The notes: generated by a model not told the origin, from the letters alone. Shown: positions 1-7,759, numbered from the stretch's first letter. The stretch: 13,985 nt of DNA from a bacterium (GCA_029933535.1 JAOZNZ010000025.1:1-13985), one strand, 5' to 3'. A program made the numbers and translations.

Positions 1-51
1 ACGGTCAGTGGTTTTCAAAACCACCGCATTCAACCACTCTGCCAACTCTCC
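1..51 (-). tRNA. tRNA-Ser(UGA), 3' part cut by the window edge
   Basis: Read on the minus strand, the gene begins GGAGAGT at position 51 (acceptor 5' strand), followed by a D arm. The anticodon arm has stem GTGGT/ACCAC around loop TTTGAAA, with anticodon TGA at 17-15. The sequence runs off the window in the region where the long serine variable arm should start, so the T arm and acceptor 3' strand are not visible. Serine identity is read from the anticodon; the layout matches bacterial tRNA-Ser(UGA). Confidence 0.9.
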
Positions 52-77
52 AATGTCAGTATTTAAAGAACGGCAGT

Positions 78-106
78 ATTATATCAAAGGTTAAATTCTT
101 TGTCAA
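78..106 (-). promoter_or_regulatory. Consensus sigma-70 promoter of tRNA-Ser
   Basis: On the minus strand a perfect TTGACA (106-101) is followed by exactly 17 bp and a perfect TATAAT (83-78). The predicted start near 71 lies about 20 bp before the tRNA-Ser 5' end at 51. All twelve hexamer positions match, as is usual for stable-RNA promoters. Confidence 0.88.
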
Positions 107-113
107 TCGCTAG

Positions 114-142
114 TTGACAGAAAAAGGGTCATTTTGTATAAT
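114..142 (+). promoter_or_regulatory. Consensus sigma-70 promoter of tRNA-Gln
   Basis: TTGACA (114-119), a 17-bp spacer and TATAAT (137-142) are a perfect match, giving a start near 149 and a leader of about 14 nt before the tRNA at 163. Its -35 box is only 7 bp from the -35 box of the divergent tRNA-Ser promoter. Confidence 0.88.
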
Positions 143-162
143 ATGCACAGAATTTTAAATGA

Positions 163-238
163 TGGCGCGTGGTGTAATTGGCAACACACTGGTTTCTGGT
201 ACCAGGTAGTCCAGGTTCGAATCCTGGCGCGCCAGCCA
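163..238 (+). tRNA. tRNA-Gln(CUG) with encoded CCA
   Basis: The acceptor stem TGGCGCG (163-169) pairs with CGCGCCA (228-234). The anticodon stem CTGGT/ACCAG encloses loop TTCTGGT, with anticodon CTG at 196-198. The T arm is CCAGG-TTCGAAT-CCTGG. G235 is the discriminator base and CCA (236-238) is encoded. A U1-A72 first pair is typical of bacterial tRNA-Gln. No strong terminator follows, only a short T-run (239-243), and the gene faces the 3' end of pilR. Confidence 0.95.
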
Positions 239-273
239 TTTTTCATTTACACCTGTCAATATTAATATCTTAA

Positions 274-1650
274 TTATTTATTAAAAGCAACGTCAAGCTT
301 TTCCATTTTTCTGTAAAGAGTAGCCGGGTCAACACCAAGTATTTTTGCGGTAAGCTTTTTGTTTCCGCTAGTTTCTTCAAGAACACGAATTATATGATTG
401 CGTTGAGCGTCATCTATAATAGAACGAAGTTCACGTTTTCCGGTTGTGTTACTACTACTATTATCATCAAAATTTAAAATTGAGTCAGGAAGATTATCAG
501 CTTTGATTATAGCTGAATCTGCAAGCAGAACAGATCTTTCAATAATATTTTCAAGTTCTCTAATATTGCCCGGCCAGCTGTATTTAGAAAGTACATCGAC
601 GAATTCTTTTTCAGGTCTGAAAACTTTACCAAGTTTAGCGCTTATTTTTTCGAGGAAGTATTTTATAAGGAGAGAAACATCACCTGTCCTATCGCGAAGC
701 GGCGGGATATGGATAGGGAAGACAGTAAGTCTGTAATAAAGGTCTTCGCGAAAGGAAAGGTCTTTAACTTTTTCTTCCAGGCTTTCGTTTGTTGCAGCAA
801 TGACTCGAACATCAACTTTTATATCCTTTGTATCCCCGACGCGTCTTATCTCACGTTCCTGAAGTACTCTGAGCAGCTTCATTTGAAAAGATTTTGAAGT
901 AAGTCCTATTTCATCGAGGAATATAGTGCCGCCGTCAGCAACTTGAAACAGTCCTTTTTTATTAAAAGATGCATCAGTAAATGATCCTTTAACATGCCCG
1001 AACAGTTCTGATTCAAGTAGAGTTTCTACCACCGCACCGCAGTTTATAGAAACAAAAGGCATATTATGTCTATTACTGTTGGCGTATATAGCTTTTGCAA
1101 AAAGCTCTTTACCGGTGCCGCTTTCTCCAGTAATCAAAACTGTTGCATCTGTAGCCGCTACTTTCTGAACACGTTGAATAATATTTCTCAGCGCTGAACT
1201 GTCTCCAATAATATTTTTAAAGTCATATTTCTGCTTGAGTATTTCTTTAAGATTATCATTTTCGATGATTGTTGCTCGATGTTCGAGCGCGCGTCGAATA
1301 AAGAGTTTAATATTATCGAGTTTAAATGGCTTAACAATATAATCAAAAGCTCCTGCTTTAAGAGCTTCAATAGCCGTTTCGATAGTGCCGAACGCGGTCA
1401 TCATTAAGACTTGAGTGTTGGGATCTTTTCTTTTTGCATAGCGCAGTATGCTCATTCCATCGATAGGTTCCATTTTAAGGTCAGTAACTACCAGATCGAA
1501 ATCATATTTGTCAATCATGCTTTCTGCTTTGTCCGGAAAGTTAGTTGATTTGACGGAATAGCCTTCGTTAGCGACAACAGTATTTAAGACATCAAGAAGA
1601 TTTACTTCATCGTCAACAATAAGAATTTTTGCTTTTTCAGAGTTGTTCAT
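274..1650 (-). CDS. pilR: PilR-type sigma-54 response regulator
   Basis: This is an NtrC-family activator expected to drive a sigma-54 pilin promoter when phosphorylated by the adjacent PilS kinase. An N-terminal receiver has the acidic pair DD13-14, phospho-acceptor D57 and KPF. A central AAA+ domain has Walker A GESGTGKE (about 175-182), Walker B GTIFLDE (about 241-247) and FREDLYYRL with the arginine finger. A C-terminal Fis-type helix-turn-helix follows. The sigma-54-contacting loop reads GSFTDA (about 222-227) instead of GAFTGA. I chose ATG at 1650, which gives 458 aa, because MNNSEKAKILIVDDE is the usual receiver start. The frame is open up to an ATG at 1716, but that would add 22 atypical residues and a longer overlap. 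The chosen start overlaps pilS by 14 bp and has no clear Shine-Dalgarno site, which suggests translational coupling. The family is certain; the pilR name comes from context. Confidence 0.9.
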   Translation of the reverse strand: MNNSEKAKILIVDDEVNLLDVLNTVVANEGYSVKSTNFPDKAESMIDKYDFDLVVTDLKMEPIDGMSILRYAKRKDPNTQVLMMTAFGTIETAIEALKAGAFDYIVKPFKLDNIKLFIRRALEHRATIIENDNLKEILKQKYDFKNIIGDSSALRNIIQRVQKVAATDATVLITGESGTGKELFAKAIYANSNRHNMPFVSINCGAVVETLLESELFGHVKGSFTDASFNKKGLFQVADGGTIFLDEIGLTSKSFQMKLLRVLQEREIRRVGDTKDIKVDVRVIAATNESLEEKVKDLSFREDLYYRLTVFPIHIPPLRDRTGDVSLLIKYFLEKISAKLGKVFRPEKEFVDVLSKYSWPGNIRELENIIERSVLLADSAIIKADNLPDSILNFDDNSSSNTTGKRELRSIIDDAQRNHIIRVLEETSGNKKLTAKILGVDPATLYRKMEKLDVAFNK

Positions 1651-3247
1651 TATTTTGTGGGATATTAGTGGGTAATATAATATTGAATACAGAACCTTTA
1701 CCAGGTGAAGAGTCAACTGATATTTTTCCGCGATGGCTGTGTATTATTTTTTGAGTCACATAAAGTCCTATTCCGGACCCGTTATTTTTTGTAGTAAAGA
1801 AAGAATCAAAGATATTATTCAATGTATTTTTTGGTATTCCAACACCCGTATCGCTAATTTGTATCTCTACAAAATGAGACTTCTGATAGGGAATTAATAC
1901 CATCTCCAGTCTGCCTCCATTGGGCATGGCTTCAAGCGCGTTAAGCCCAATATTAATAAAAGCCTGCTTTAATTGCTTTTTGTCTGCTGTTATGTTTAAG
2001 GGTTCCGGCAATTCTTTGAAAATAAATTTCATGTTATCCGGAAATTTTTTACTGTGGTGTAAAAGTACTACTACATCCGTAATTAAATTATTTAAGTCAA
2101 ATGTTGTAAATTCTACAGACCTTAATCGTGTAAAAGAAAGAAAATCAGATACAATGTCGGTTAATCGATCAACTTCTTTGCAAATAATTTGTAGAAGATA
2201 TCTTTGCTTCTCTTCCTGAACATTACTTAACATAAGTTCCGCTGAACCGCTTATCGACGCAAGAGGATTTCCAATTTCGTGCGCGACAGTTGCTGACAGA
2301 TTGGCGATAGCTTTAAGTCGTTCTGCCTCGAGCAGTTTATGTTCATTTGATTTTTGTTGTGTAAGGTCTCTGAAGAGAATAATCTTAAAATTAATTTCAC
2401 CGGATTGGTCTCTAATATTAGAAAAAGAAGCAGCGACAGGCAACTCCTTAGCAAAGAGTTCAATTTCACCGTTGCTTTCAAATATATTTTTTAAATTCAT
2501 CTTATCGACTTGTTCAATATTTAACAGTGATTGCCAATGAACTCCATCAATATCTTCTTCAGTTGACGTCAAGAGTTTTAATGCAGTGTCATTGGCATAA
2601 GTTATGGTGTTTTCATTATTGACAATTAGCAAACCCGTATTAATATTCTTGAAAACATAGTTGCTCTGCTTGACAAGCCGTTCAATTTCGTTTGTCTTTT
2701 GTCTTAAAATTTGCGAGAGGTAATTTGAGAGATATCCTACTGCGACAAAGATTGTAATATAAATATAGGCAACATAAAAAGCAACTTTATGGCCGCCCAA
2801 TATATTAATATACTCGGCAGAAGAATTCAGAAAAAGATATAAAATCGTTGAAATATATAATATAACAGATACTGCCGCAGTAACTACACCACCGTATTTC
2901 GGGAAAACAATGATGGAAAGAATAATAACTAGAATGTAAAGATTCGGGAATACACTGTCAACAGGTCCGGCAAAAGTAACAATAGAAGTAATTGCAATTA
3001 AATCAATCGTGATTTGGAAGAATCCGAGAAAGGCGAAATGTTTTGATCTCTGTAGTAGAACAATATATAATACGGAAATGAGATAATAAAATGCAATAAA
3101 TTCATAAAAAGAGTCGAGAGGAATGTTGAAAATCAAAAATCCTGTTGCTAAAGTAACTGTTATCGCAATAAGACGCACTACCATCAACCACTGAACGCGG
3201 AGATACATACTATTTTCGGACTTTTTAACAAGATATTGATTGTTCAT
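1637..3247 (-). CDS. pilS: PilS-type membrane sensor histidine kinase
   Basis: This 536-aa sensor kinase is the expected partner of PilR. About six hydrophobic segments fill residues 20-185, as in PilS, with almost no periplasmic domain. A PAS-like region follows (about 195-300, including GLLIVNNENTITYAN). The HisKA domain has its phospho-histidine at about H323 in AHEIGNPL. The ATPase domain shows the N box (NIGLNALEAM), DTGVGIP, an F box (FDSFFTTK) and SGIGL. All catalytic motifs are intact, so it should autophosphorylate. Its ATG (3247) overlaps the pilC TAA by one base. In Pseudomonas, PilS senses unassembled pilin in the inner membrane; whether this homologue does so is inference. Confidence 0.92.
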   Translation of the reverse strand: MNNQYLVKKSENSMYLRVQWLMVVRLIAITVTLATGFLIFNIPLDSFYEFIAFYYLISVLYIVLLQRSKHFAFLGFFQITIDLIAITSIVTFAGPVDSVFPNLYILVIILSIIVFPKYGGVVTAAVSVILYISTILYLFLNSSAEYINILGGHKVAFYVAYIYITIFVAVGYLSNYLSQILRQKTNEIERLVKQSNYVFKNINTGLLIVNNENTITYANDTALKLLTSTEEDIDGVHWQSLLNIEQVDKMNLKNIFESNGEIELFAKELPVAASFSNIRDQSGEINFKIILFRDLTQQKSNEHKLLEAERLKAIANLSATVAHEIGNPLASISGSAELMLSNVQEEKQRYLLQIICKEVDRLTDIVSDFLSFTRLRSVEFTTFDLNNLITDVVVLLHHSKKFPDNMKFIFKELPEPLNITADKKQLKQAFINIGLNALEAMPNGGRLEMVLIPYQKSHFVEIQISDTGVGIPKNTLNNIFDSFFTTKNNGSGIGLYVTQKIIHSHRGKISVDSSPGKGSVFNIILPTNIPQNNEQL

Positions 3248-4449
3248 TATACTATGGAGCTCATTTGGAAAATAGGCATAAACATAGCAATCATTACACT
3301 GCCAATTATAACACCGAGGAATACAATCATAACAGGTTCAATAAGAGATGTTATTCCATCTACGGCGGTGTTTACCTGTTCAGTATAAAAAATACTTACA
3401 CGCGCTAACAAAGCATCAAGTTTACCGGTGGTTTCACCAATACTTATCATCTTACTTACCATTTTAGGTATGTAAGGTGATGAACTAAATGCATCTGCTA
3501 TGGGATCGCCTTTCTCTGTTCTTCTTGTTGCATCTATGATAACAAGTTTTAACACGTCATTGGTTGAAGCTTCTGATGCAATTTCCAGAGATTGAATAAT
3601 AGAAACACCGCTGCTTATAAGAGATGCTAATGTTGATGTGAATTTAGCAATCGCAACTTTGCGTATAAGCTGACCAAATACAGGTAAGTTAAAATACAAA
3701 ATATGTAACTGAAGCCGACCGCGTGGGGTGTTTGTATACCATTTAAAAATTAAGAAAGTACCAATTGCAAATGCCAATAGCAACCACCACCAGCTTATTG
3801 TAAAATGGCTTGTTGCTATTAAAATACGCGTGGGCAACGGCAGCTCGGCGCCGAAATCTATAAACATACTTTCGAAAACCGGGATTACCTTGACGATTAG
3901 CAGAACAAGAATGAGAAATGCAATGGATAGAACTATTGTCGGATACATTAACGCGGATTTAACTTTTCTCTTGAGAGCCACAGAAGCTTCAAGATAATCC
4001 GCAAGTCTTTCGAGTACATCAGAAAGAAAACCACCTGTTTCACCCGCTCTAACCATATTCACGAAAAGGTTGTCAAATATTTTCGGATATACAGAAAGTG
4101 CTTCGGAAAAACTTTTTCCGTGAGTAACATCATCGACTAAATTGAATAGAACTTGCCGTAATCTGCCTTCATCAGCTTGATCAGCCAAAGTTTGAAGACA
4201 TTGTAAAAGAGGAATTCCTGCATCAATCATTGTTGAAAGCTGTCGAACAAATATAACGATTTCATCATCTTTAATCTTTCCGGATTTTTTTGATCGCAGT
4301 TTTATTTTAGATGCTTCTTCTGTGATGGAAAGAATAATAAAATTTTTGGCGGATAATAATTCTATTACCTCAGCCTGATTTTCAGCTTCAATACGATCAC
4401 TTTCGATTTTACCTGACGGGTCTCTGTATGTGCATCGAAAAGATTTCAT
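3247..4449 (-). CDS. pilC: PilC/GspF inner-membrane platform protein
   Basis: This 400-aa polytopic protein of the GspF family forms the inner-membrane platform through which PilB drives pilin assembly. Two GspF repeats are visible (about 66-188 and 269-390), each with a characteristic turn: RAGETGG near 134-140 and SIGETTG near 336-342. Three membrane helices are predicted at about 170-192, 219-237 and 372-392. Length and topology are normal for PilC. The ATG at 4449 follows a 99-bp gap after pilB that holds a hairpin, with only a weak purine-rich ribosome site. The family assignment is secure. T4P rather than type II secretion is chosen from the linked pilS/R and pilMNOPQ. Confidence 0.93.
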   Translation of the reverse strand: MKSFRCTYRDPSGKIESDRIEAENQAEVIELLSAKNFIILSITEEASKIKLRSKKSGKIKDDEIVIFVRQLSTMIDAGIPLLQCLQTLADQADEGRLRQVLFNLVDDVTHGKSFSEALSVYPKIFDNLFVNMVRAGETGGFLSDVLERLADYLEASVALKRKVKSALMYPTIVLSIAFLILVLLIVKVIPVFESMFIDFGAELPLPTRILIATSHFTISWWWLLLAFAIGTFLIFKWYTNTPRGRLQLHILYFNLPVFGQLIRKVAIAKFTSTLASLISSGVSIIQSLEIASEASTNDVLKLVIIDATRRTEKGDPIADAFSSSPYIPKMVSKMISIGETTGKLDALLARVSIFYTEQVNTAVDGITSLIEPVMIVFLGVIIGSVMIAMFMPIFQMSSIV

Positions 4450-4471
4450 AATTTATAATTTCTTTTGTAGT

Positions 4472-4488
4472 CGACCTCGCTGAGGTCG
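4472..4488 (-). other. Intercistronic hairpin between pilB and pilC
   Basis: CGACCTC (4472-4478) and GAGGTCG (4482-4488) form a 7-bp GC-rich stem with a 3-nt loop, in the only sizeable gap of the operon. No U-run follows on the minus strand, so it is not a standard terminator. mRNA stabilisation, processing or partial polarity are possible. Confidence 0.5.
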
Positions 4489-4548
4489 GATTATTATTTC
4501 CCTCTTTCATTATAGCGTAGCCTGGACGAAAAACCCTCAAATAGCTCT

Positions 4549-6267
4549 TTAATCGGCTTTGGTTACCCTGAGTACTTCCTCAAGAGATGTAATCCCTTCC
4601 GCGGCACGCGCAAGTCCAACTTGTCTTAAAGTTTCTAAACCATCATTAAGTGCTTGTTGTTTTATGTTTGTCGTGTCGGACTTTGTAAGAATAAGTTTTC
4701 TTATTTTATCGCTGACTTCCAAAACTTCAAGAAGTGCAAGCCTGCCCGAATAACCCGTTTGCCGGCAATATCTGCAACCAACCGGTTTGCAAAAAGCAGA
4801 CTTAGTGTCCGGAGATGAAACAAATTGAGCACGGCTTAATGTCTCAGAATCTATTTCTATCGCCTCTTTACATCTGCTGCATAAGCGTCTGGCAAGTCGC
4901 TGCGCTACAACTAAATTTATTGCGGAGGCAACAAGATAAGGTTCAACTCCCATATCAATGATTCTTGCGAAAGAACTGGAGGCATCATTGGTGTGAAGTG
5001 TAGTAAGAACAAGATGACCTGTAAGCGCGGCTTTAACAGAAATGTCAGCTGTTTCATGGTCGCGTACTTCGCCAACCATCACTATATCCGGATCTTGTCT
5101 TAAAATTGAACGAAGTCCGGCGGCAAAAGTAAGATTAATATCTGCTTTAATTTGCACTTGATTAATTCCCTGAAACTGATATTCGACGGGATCTTCAACA
5201 GTAACAATATTGACATCCGGCTTATTTAAACGTCGTATACAGGCGTAAAGTGTTGTGGTTTTACCGCTCCCTGTAGGTCCTGTTACAAAAATCATTCCGT
5301 GGGGTTGATCAAGAGCTCTAAGGAAACGTTGGAGAGAGCTACCGTCCATTCCTATCTTTTCGATATCTGAAGTTTGATAAGATTTGTCAAGAACTCGCAT
5401 TACTACCTTCTCACCGTGAACTGTAGGAAGAGTCGATACCCTGAAATCAATCTCACGACCTTTTGTACGAATCCTGAAGCGGCCGTCCTGGGGCAGTCGC
5501 CTCTCTGAAATGTCAAGTTGAGAAATAACTTTGATTCTTGAAACAATTGAGCGATAAAGAGTTGGAGGAGGACTTGACCTTTCATACAAAACACCATCAA
5601 TTCTATAACGGATTACTGTTTTATTATCGAAAGGTTCAATGTGAATATCGCTCGCTCTTTCTTCAATCGCCTTAGTAAGAATAACATTTACAAGCTTAAC
5701 AACAGGCGCAGCAGCAATTTCGTCACTCGTGCTGTCGATATTGAGTTCATCTTCTTTAATTATAGTGCTGGAAACATCATCATCGCTGATATTTGCAAGA
5801 ATTTCGTCAAAGTTTTCCGTTTGGCGATAATGTTTATCAAGAATTGATTTTATGTCGGATGACAAAGCCACAACAGGAATGATCTTTGAGTTTGTCATTA
5901 AAGCCAGATCGTCTATTGCAAAAACATTTAGCGGATCAGCAAGCGCCATTGTAATATAGTTCCCCATTTTACCTATAGGAACTGCATTATAGTACAAAGC
6001 GGTTTTTTCTGTAATTAATTCAAATACTTCAATATCAATCTCAATTCTGCTTAAACAAACAGGAGCTATATTATTTGAGCGAGCGAAAGTGCTTAACATT
6101 TCTTCTTCTGAAACTATTTCTTTTTCTAAAAGAATGTCACAGATTGAGCCGCCTTGGATTCCTTGTTCTCTTTGCGCTTCGGTATGCTGTTCTTTTGTAA
6201 GAACACCATATTTAATAAATTGTTCCGCAAGATCATCATGGAAAATCTTATTTATTTTAGAGCTCAT
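4549..6267 (-). CDS. pilB: PilB/GspE pilus assembly ATPase
   Basis: This 572-aa hexameric ATPase powers pilin polymerisation from the cytoplasm. Residues 8-147 form a GspE_N (MshEN-like) domain, and about 180-570 form the secretion ATPase core. Visible motifs are Walker A GPTGSGKTT (330-338), an Asp box near VTVEDPVEY, Walker B DIVMVGEVRD (394-403) and the His box LTTLHTND (421-428). The zinc tetracysteine is C463/C466 with C498/C501, plus an extra C493. The zinc motif and N-domain favour PilB over PilT. The MshEN repeats lack most of the RLG...Q residues used for c-di-GMP binding in MshE, so binding is doubtful. The ATG at 6267 is one base past the upstream stop and has no clear Shine-Dalgarno site, suggesting coupling. 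Confidence 0.95.
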   Translation of the reverse strand: MSSKINKIFHDDLAEQFIKYGVLTKEQHTEAQREQGIQGGSICDILLEKEIVSEEEMLSTFARSNNIAPVCLSRIEIDIEVFELITEKTALYYNAVPIGKMGNYITMALADPLNVFAIDDLALMTNSKIIPVVALSSDIKSILDKHYRQTENFDEILANISDDDVSSTIIKEDELNIDSTSDEIAAAPVVKLVNVILTKAIEERASDIHIEPFDNKTVIRYRIDGVLYERSSPPPTLYRSIVSRIKVISQLDISERRLPQDGRFRIRTKGREIDFRVSTLPTVHGEKVVMRVLDKSYQTSDIEKIGMDGSSLQRFLRALDQPHGMIFVTGPTGSGKTTTLYACIRRLNKPDVNIVTVEDPVEYQFQGINQVQIKADINLTFAAGLRSILRQDPDIVMVGEVRDHETADISVKAALTGHLVLTTLHTNDASSSFARIIDMGVEPYLVASAINLVVAQRLARRLCSRCKEAIEIDSETLSRAQFVSSPDTKSAFCKPVGCRYCRQTGYSGRLALLEVLEVSDKIRKLILTKSDTTNIKQQALNDGLETLRQVGLARAAEGITSLEEVLRVTKAD

Positions 6268-6268
6268 A

Positions 6269-6721
6269 TTAATTAGTGCTTTTTTGTGTCATAAGACGGA
6301 TTTTTTCACGCCACTCACTCACCCTGCATACAAATAGTTCAATCTCACAGTCTTTTGTGTGACGGCTTCTTATTAATTCCTGTTGGAAAGGATTCGGAGT
6401 TGCAATTGTGAGAATGTGACCAATTTTATCTACAGGAAAACACTCAAACGCTTTCATAAAATCAAACGTAAATTCATCTAGAAGATGCTCAGGTGGCGTA
6501 ACTCCGAGAATCGGAATGTAAGGCAAACCGGTTTCTTCTATGACTAAACGGAGAAGTTCGTTTTCTGTAAGGCAGCCGGAATCAACGAAATGACCTGCCC
6601 ACCCTCCGCCTTCAACATTTCGAACATGATGAAGTTCTTTAAGCAGCTCATCTTCAACATAATTTTTATTTTTAAGAAAAATGTCTAATGAGTTATGAAG
6701 CAATAAATTTGATTTATTCAT
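6269..6721 (-). CDS. Stand-alone GspE_N (MshEN-like) domain protein
   Basis: This 150-aa soluble protein resembles the N-terminal domain of PilB/GspE ATPases. The stretch GWAGHFVDSGCLTENELLRL (about 40-59) fits the MshEN helix pair. A hydrophobic proline-rich turn (LPYIPILGV) and a segment like PilB's middle part (ECFPVDKIGHILTIATPNPF) follow. No ATPase domain, signal peptide or membrane helix is present. The arginine, glycine and glutamine that contact c-di-GMP in MshE are replaced. It sits directly before pilB: its ATG overlaps the previous TGA by one base, and GGAG (6733-6730) lies 8 bp upstream. It may be an accessory partner or decoy for PilB's N-domain. I know no symbol for it, and the domain call is by eye. 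Confidence 0.65.
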   Translation of the reverse strand: MNKSNLLLHNSLDIFLKNKNYVEDELLKELHHVRNVEGGGWAGHFVDSGCLTENELLRLVIEETGLPYIPILGVTPPEHLLDEFTFDFMKAFECFPVDKIGHILTIATPNPFQQELIRSRHTKDCEIELFVCRVSEWREKIRLMTQKSTN

Positions 6722-7530
6722 CAGTCAATCTCCAGTATTTCTATTGAATTACGCAAAAATGATAAATCAGAACGGGCAGATGGATGGCTGAATGCAACAA
6801 CGATAATGCCTTTTAAATTATTCGATGAAATATTTTCACGTACCGATTTCAAATATTCATCCATCTCTTTAACTTGTTTGTTTTCCGACCATCCAATCCA
6901 ATAACCCGGACTTAGCCTTCCAATTGCATCAGGTGTTATTGTTTTATCTTTAAGGAAATTTATAAGCCAGGGCGGTATAAACGTTTCGTCGTCGGATTCA
7001 TCCTTTGATATATTACTGTTCTTCCATACAAAAATTCCAAGTTGACTACAGTTTATTTCGGTGCTCTTAGTTAAACTAATTAATCGGCTTTTAACTAATG
7101 ACGATGGTATAAGCGCGGGAAACTTAAATGTGCGGCCCGATGAATCGAGTTTCCTCTTAGCGCGAAGGATTCTTTTTGCGGCATATATTTGATCTTCCAT
7201 ATATAGAAGGAAATGCTCAAATCTTAAAAGTTCATTCGCGGTAGCTTTCTTACGCAGAGGATTAACTGTTAATTGATCTGTTGTATGAGCAATATCAATG
7301 ATGCTCCAAATGCAGCTGCGCATAATTATGAATCCGGCACACATAAGAATCATAGATGCCAGAAGTGTAAGTTTAATAAAATAATCTTGAATTTGAATAT
7401 CCGCCAGATAGATTGTAACAAAATAAATGGTGGCCAAAAGAGGAATGACCGCTATTAAAGAGGAGGCGATTACCAGACGTATACGAATATCGCGAGGTAA
7501 CATAAAAATATTTCTCGGCTTTTTTTTCAT
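6721..7530 (-). CDS. Two-helix membrane protein with HAMP-like and degenerate GGDEF-like regions
   Basis: First gene of the minus operon, 269 aa. Basic residues precede two membrane helices (about 18-38 and 53-72) with a short loop between them. A HAMP-like linker follows (about 73-115), then a cytoplasmic domain (about 144-268). The pattern DAIGRLSPGYWIGW (201-214) lines up with the region around GGDEF in diguanylate cyclases (D..iRxGGDEF). The signature itself is SPGYW and the usual metal-binding aspartate strand reads GIFVWKNSN, so cyclase activity is not expected. It may be a signalling or scaffold protein for the pilus motor. The start is supported by GAGAG just upstream and by the promoter at 7579-7607. 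The gene is clearly real; the fold assignment is tentative and I recognise no named family. Confidence 0.6.
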   Translation of the reverse strand: MKKKPRNIFMLPRDIRIRLVIASSLIAVIPLLATIYFVTIYLADIQIQDYFIKLTLLASMILMCAGFIIMRSCIWSIIDIAHTTDQLTVNPLRKKATANELLRFEHFLLYMEDQIYAAKRILRAKRKLDSSGRTFKFPALIPSSLVKSRLISLTKSTEINCSQLGIFVWKNSNISKDESDDETFIPPWLINFLKDKTITPDAIGRLSPGYWIGWSENKQVKEMDEYLKSVRENISSNNLKGIIVVAFSHPSARSDLSFLRNSIEILEID

Positions 7531-7578
7531 AATATCTCTCAGAACATAAATACTCTTAATTATAAAAGTGTTTAAGCT

Positions 7579-7607
7579 ATTATAATAAATTGTTGAATAA
7601 ATAACAA
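7579..7607 (-). promoter_or_regulatory. Sigma-70-type promoter of the minus-strand pil operon
   Basis: On the minus strand TTGTTA (7607-7602), a 17-bp spacer and a perfect TATAAT (7584-7579) lie upstream of the first operon gene, giving a leader of about 40 nt to its ATG at 7530. The -35 box overlaps the TTGCAA palindromes, so a factor bound there could affect this promoter. Confidence 0.6.
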
Positions 7608-7658
7608 TTGCAATTGCAATAATGCCATAATATTCAATTCTTCATTGCAAAAATGCAA
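7605..7658. promoter_or_regulatory. TTGCAA palindrome cluster, possible activator-binding sites
   Basis: Two overlapping perfect palindromes, CAATTGCAATTG (7605-7616) and ATTGCAATTGCAAT (7607-7620), are followed by another TTGCAA (7645-7650) and ATGCAA (7653-7658). The cluster lies about 90-140 bp upstream of the sigma-54 promoter at 7743, a usual distance for NtrC-type enhancer sites, and overlaps the divergent promoter's -35 box. Binding by PilR is inference, because AT-rich DNA makes such words less rare. Confidence 0.4.
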
Positions 7659-7742
7659 ATTCTCTTTACTGCTTTTATATGACAAACATAATAATGTGAT
7701 TTAAGTATCGTTTATAAGGTTTGTTGCGTAACACGAATAAGT

Positions 7743-7759
7743 TTGGCATACCATATGCT
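7743..7759 (+). promoter_or_regulatory. Sigma-54 (-24/-12) promoter upstream of the first pilin
   Basis: TTGGCATACCATATGCT has GG at 7745-7746 and GC at 7757-7758 with the required 10 bp between them. It matches TGGCACG-N4-TTGCW in TGGCA and TGCT. The predicted start is near 7770, with a leader of about 230 nt to the pilin ATG. It fits the PilS/PilR system encoded in the divergent operon. I found no other GG-N10-GC element of this quality before the second pilin or pilM. Confidence 0.75.

Noticed and set aside
224..235. 12-bp perfect palindrome CTGGCGCGCCAG
   Set aside because: It is formed by the T-stem end and acceptor 3' strand of tRNA-Gln, so it is explained by the tRNA.
446..736. Plus-strand frames inside the minus operon (e.g. 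446-736, 1920-2219, 2301-2540, 3728-3997)
   Set aside because: They are antisense shadows of well-conserved pil genes, without ribosome sites or family-like sequence.
1651..1716. Longer pilR with 22 extra N-terminal residues
   Set aside because: The receiver domain begins normally at the ATG at 1650; the extension would only lengthen the overlap with pilS.
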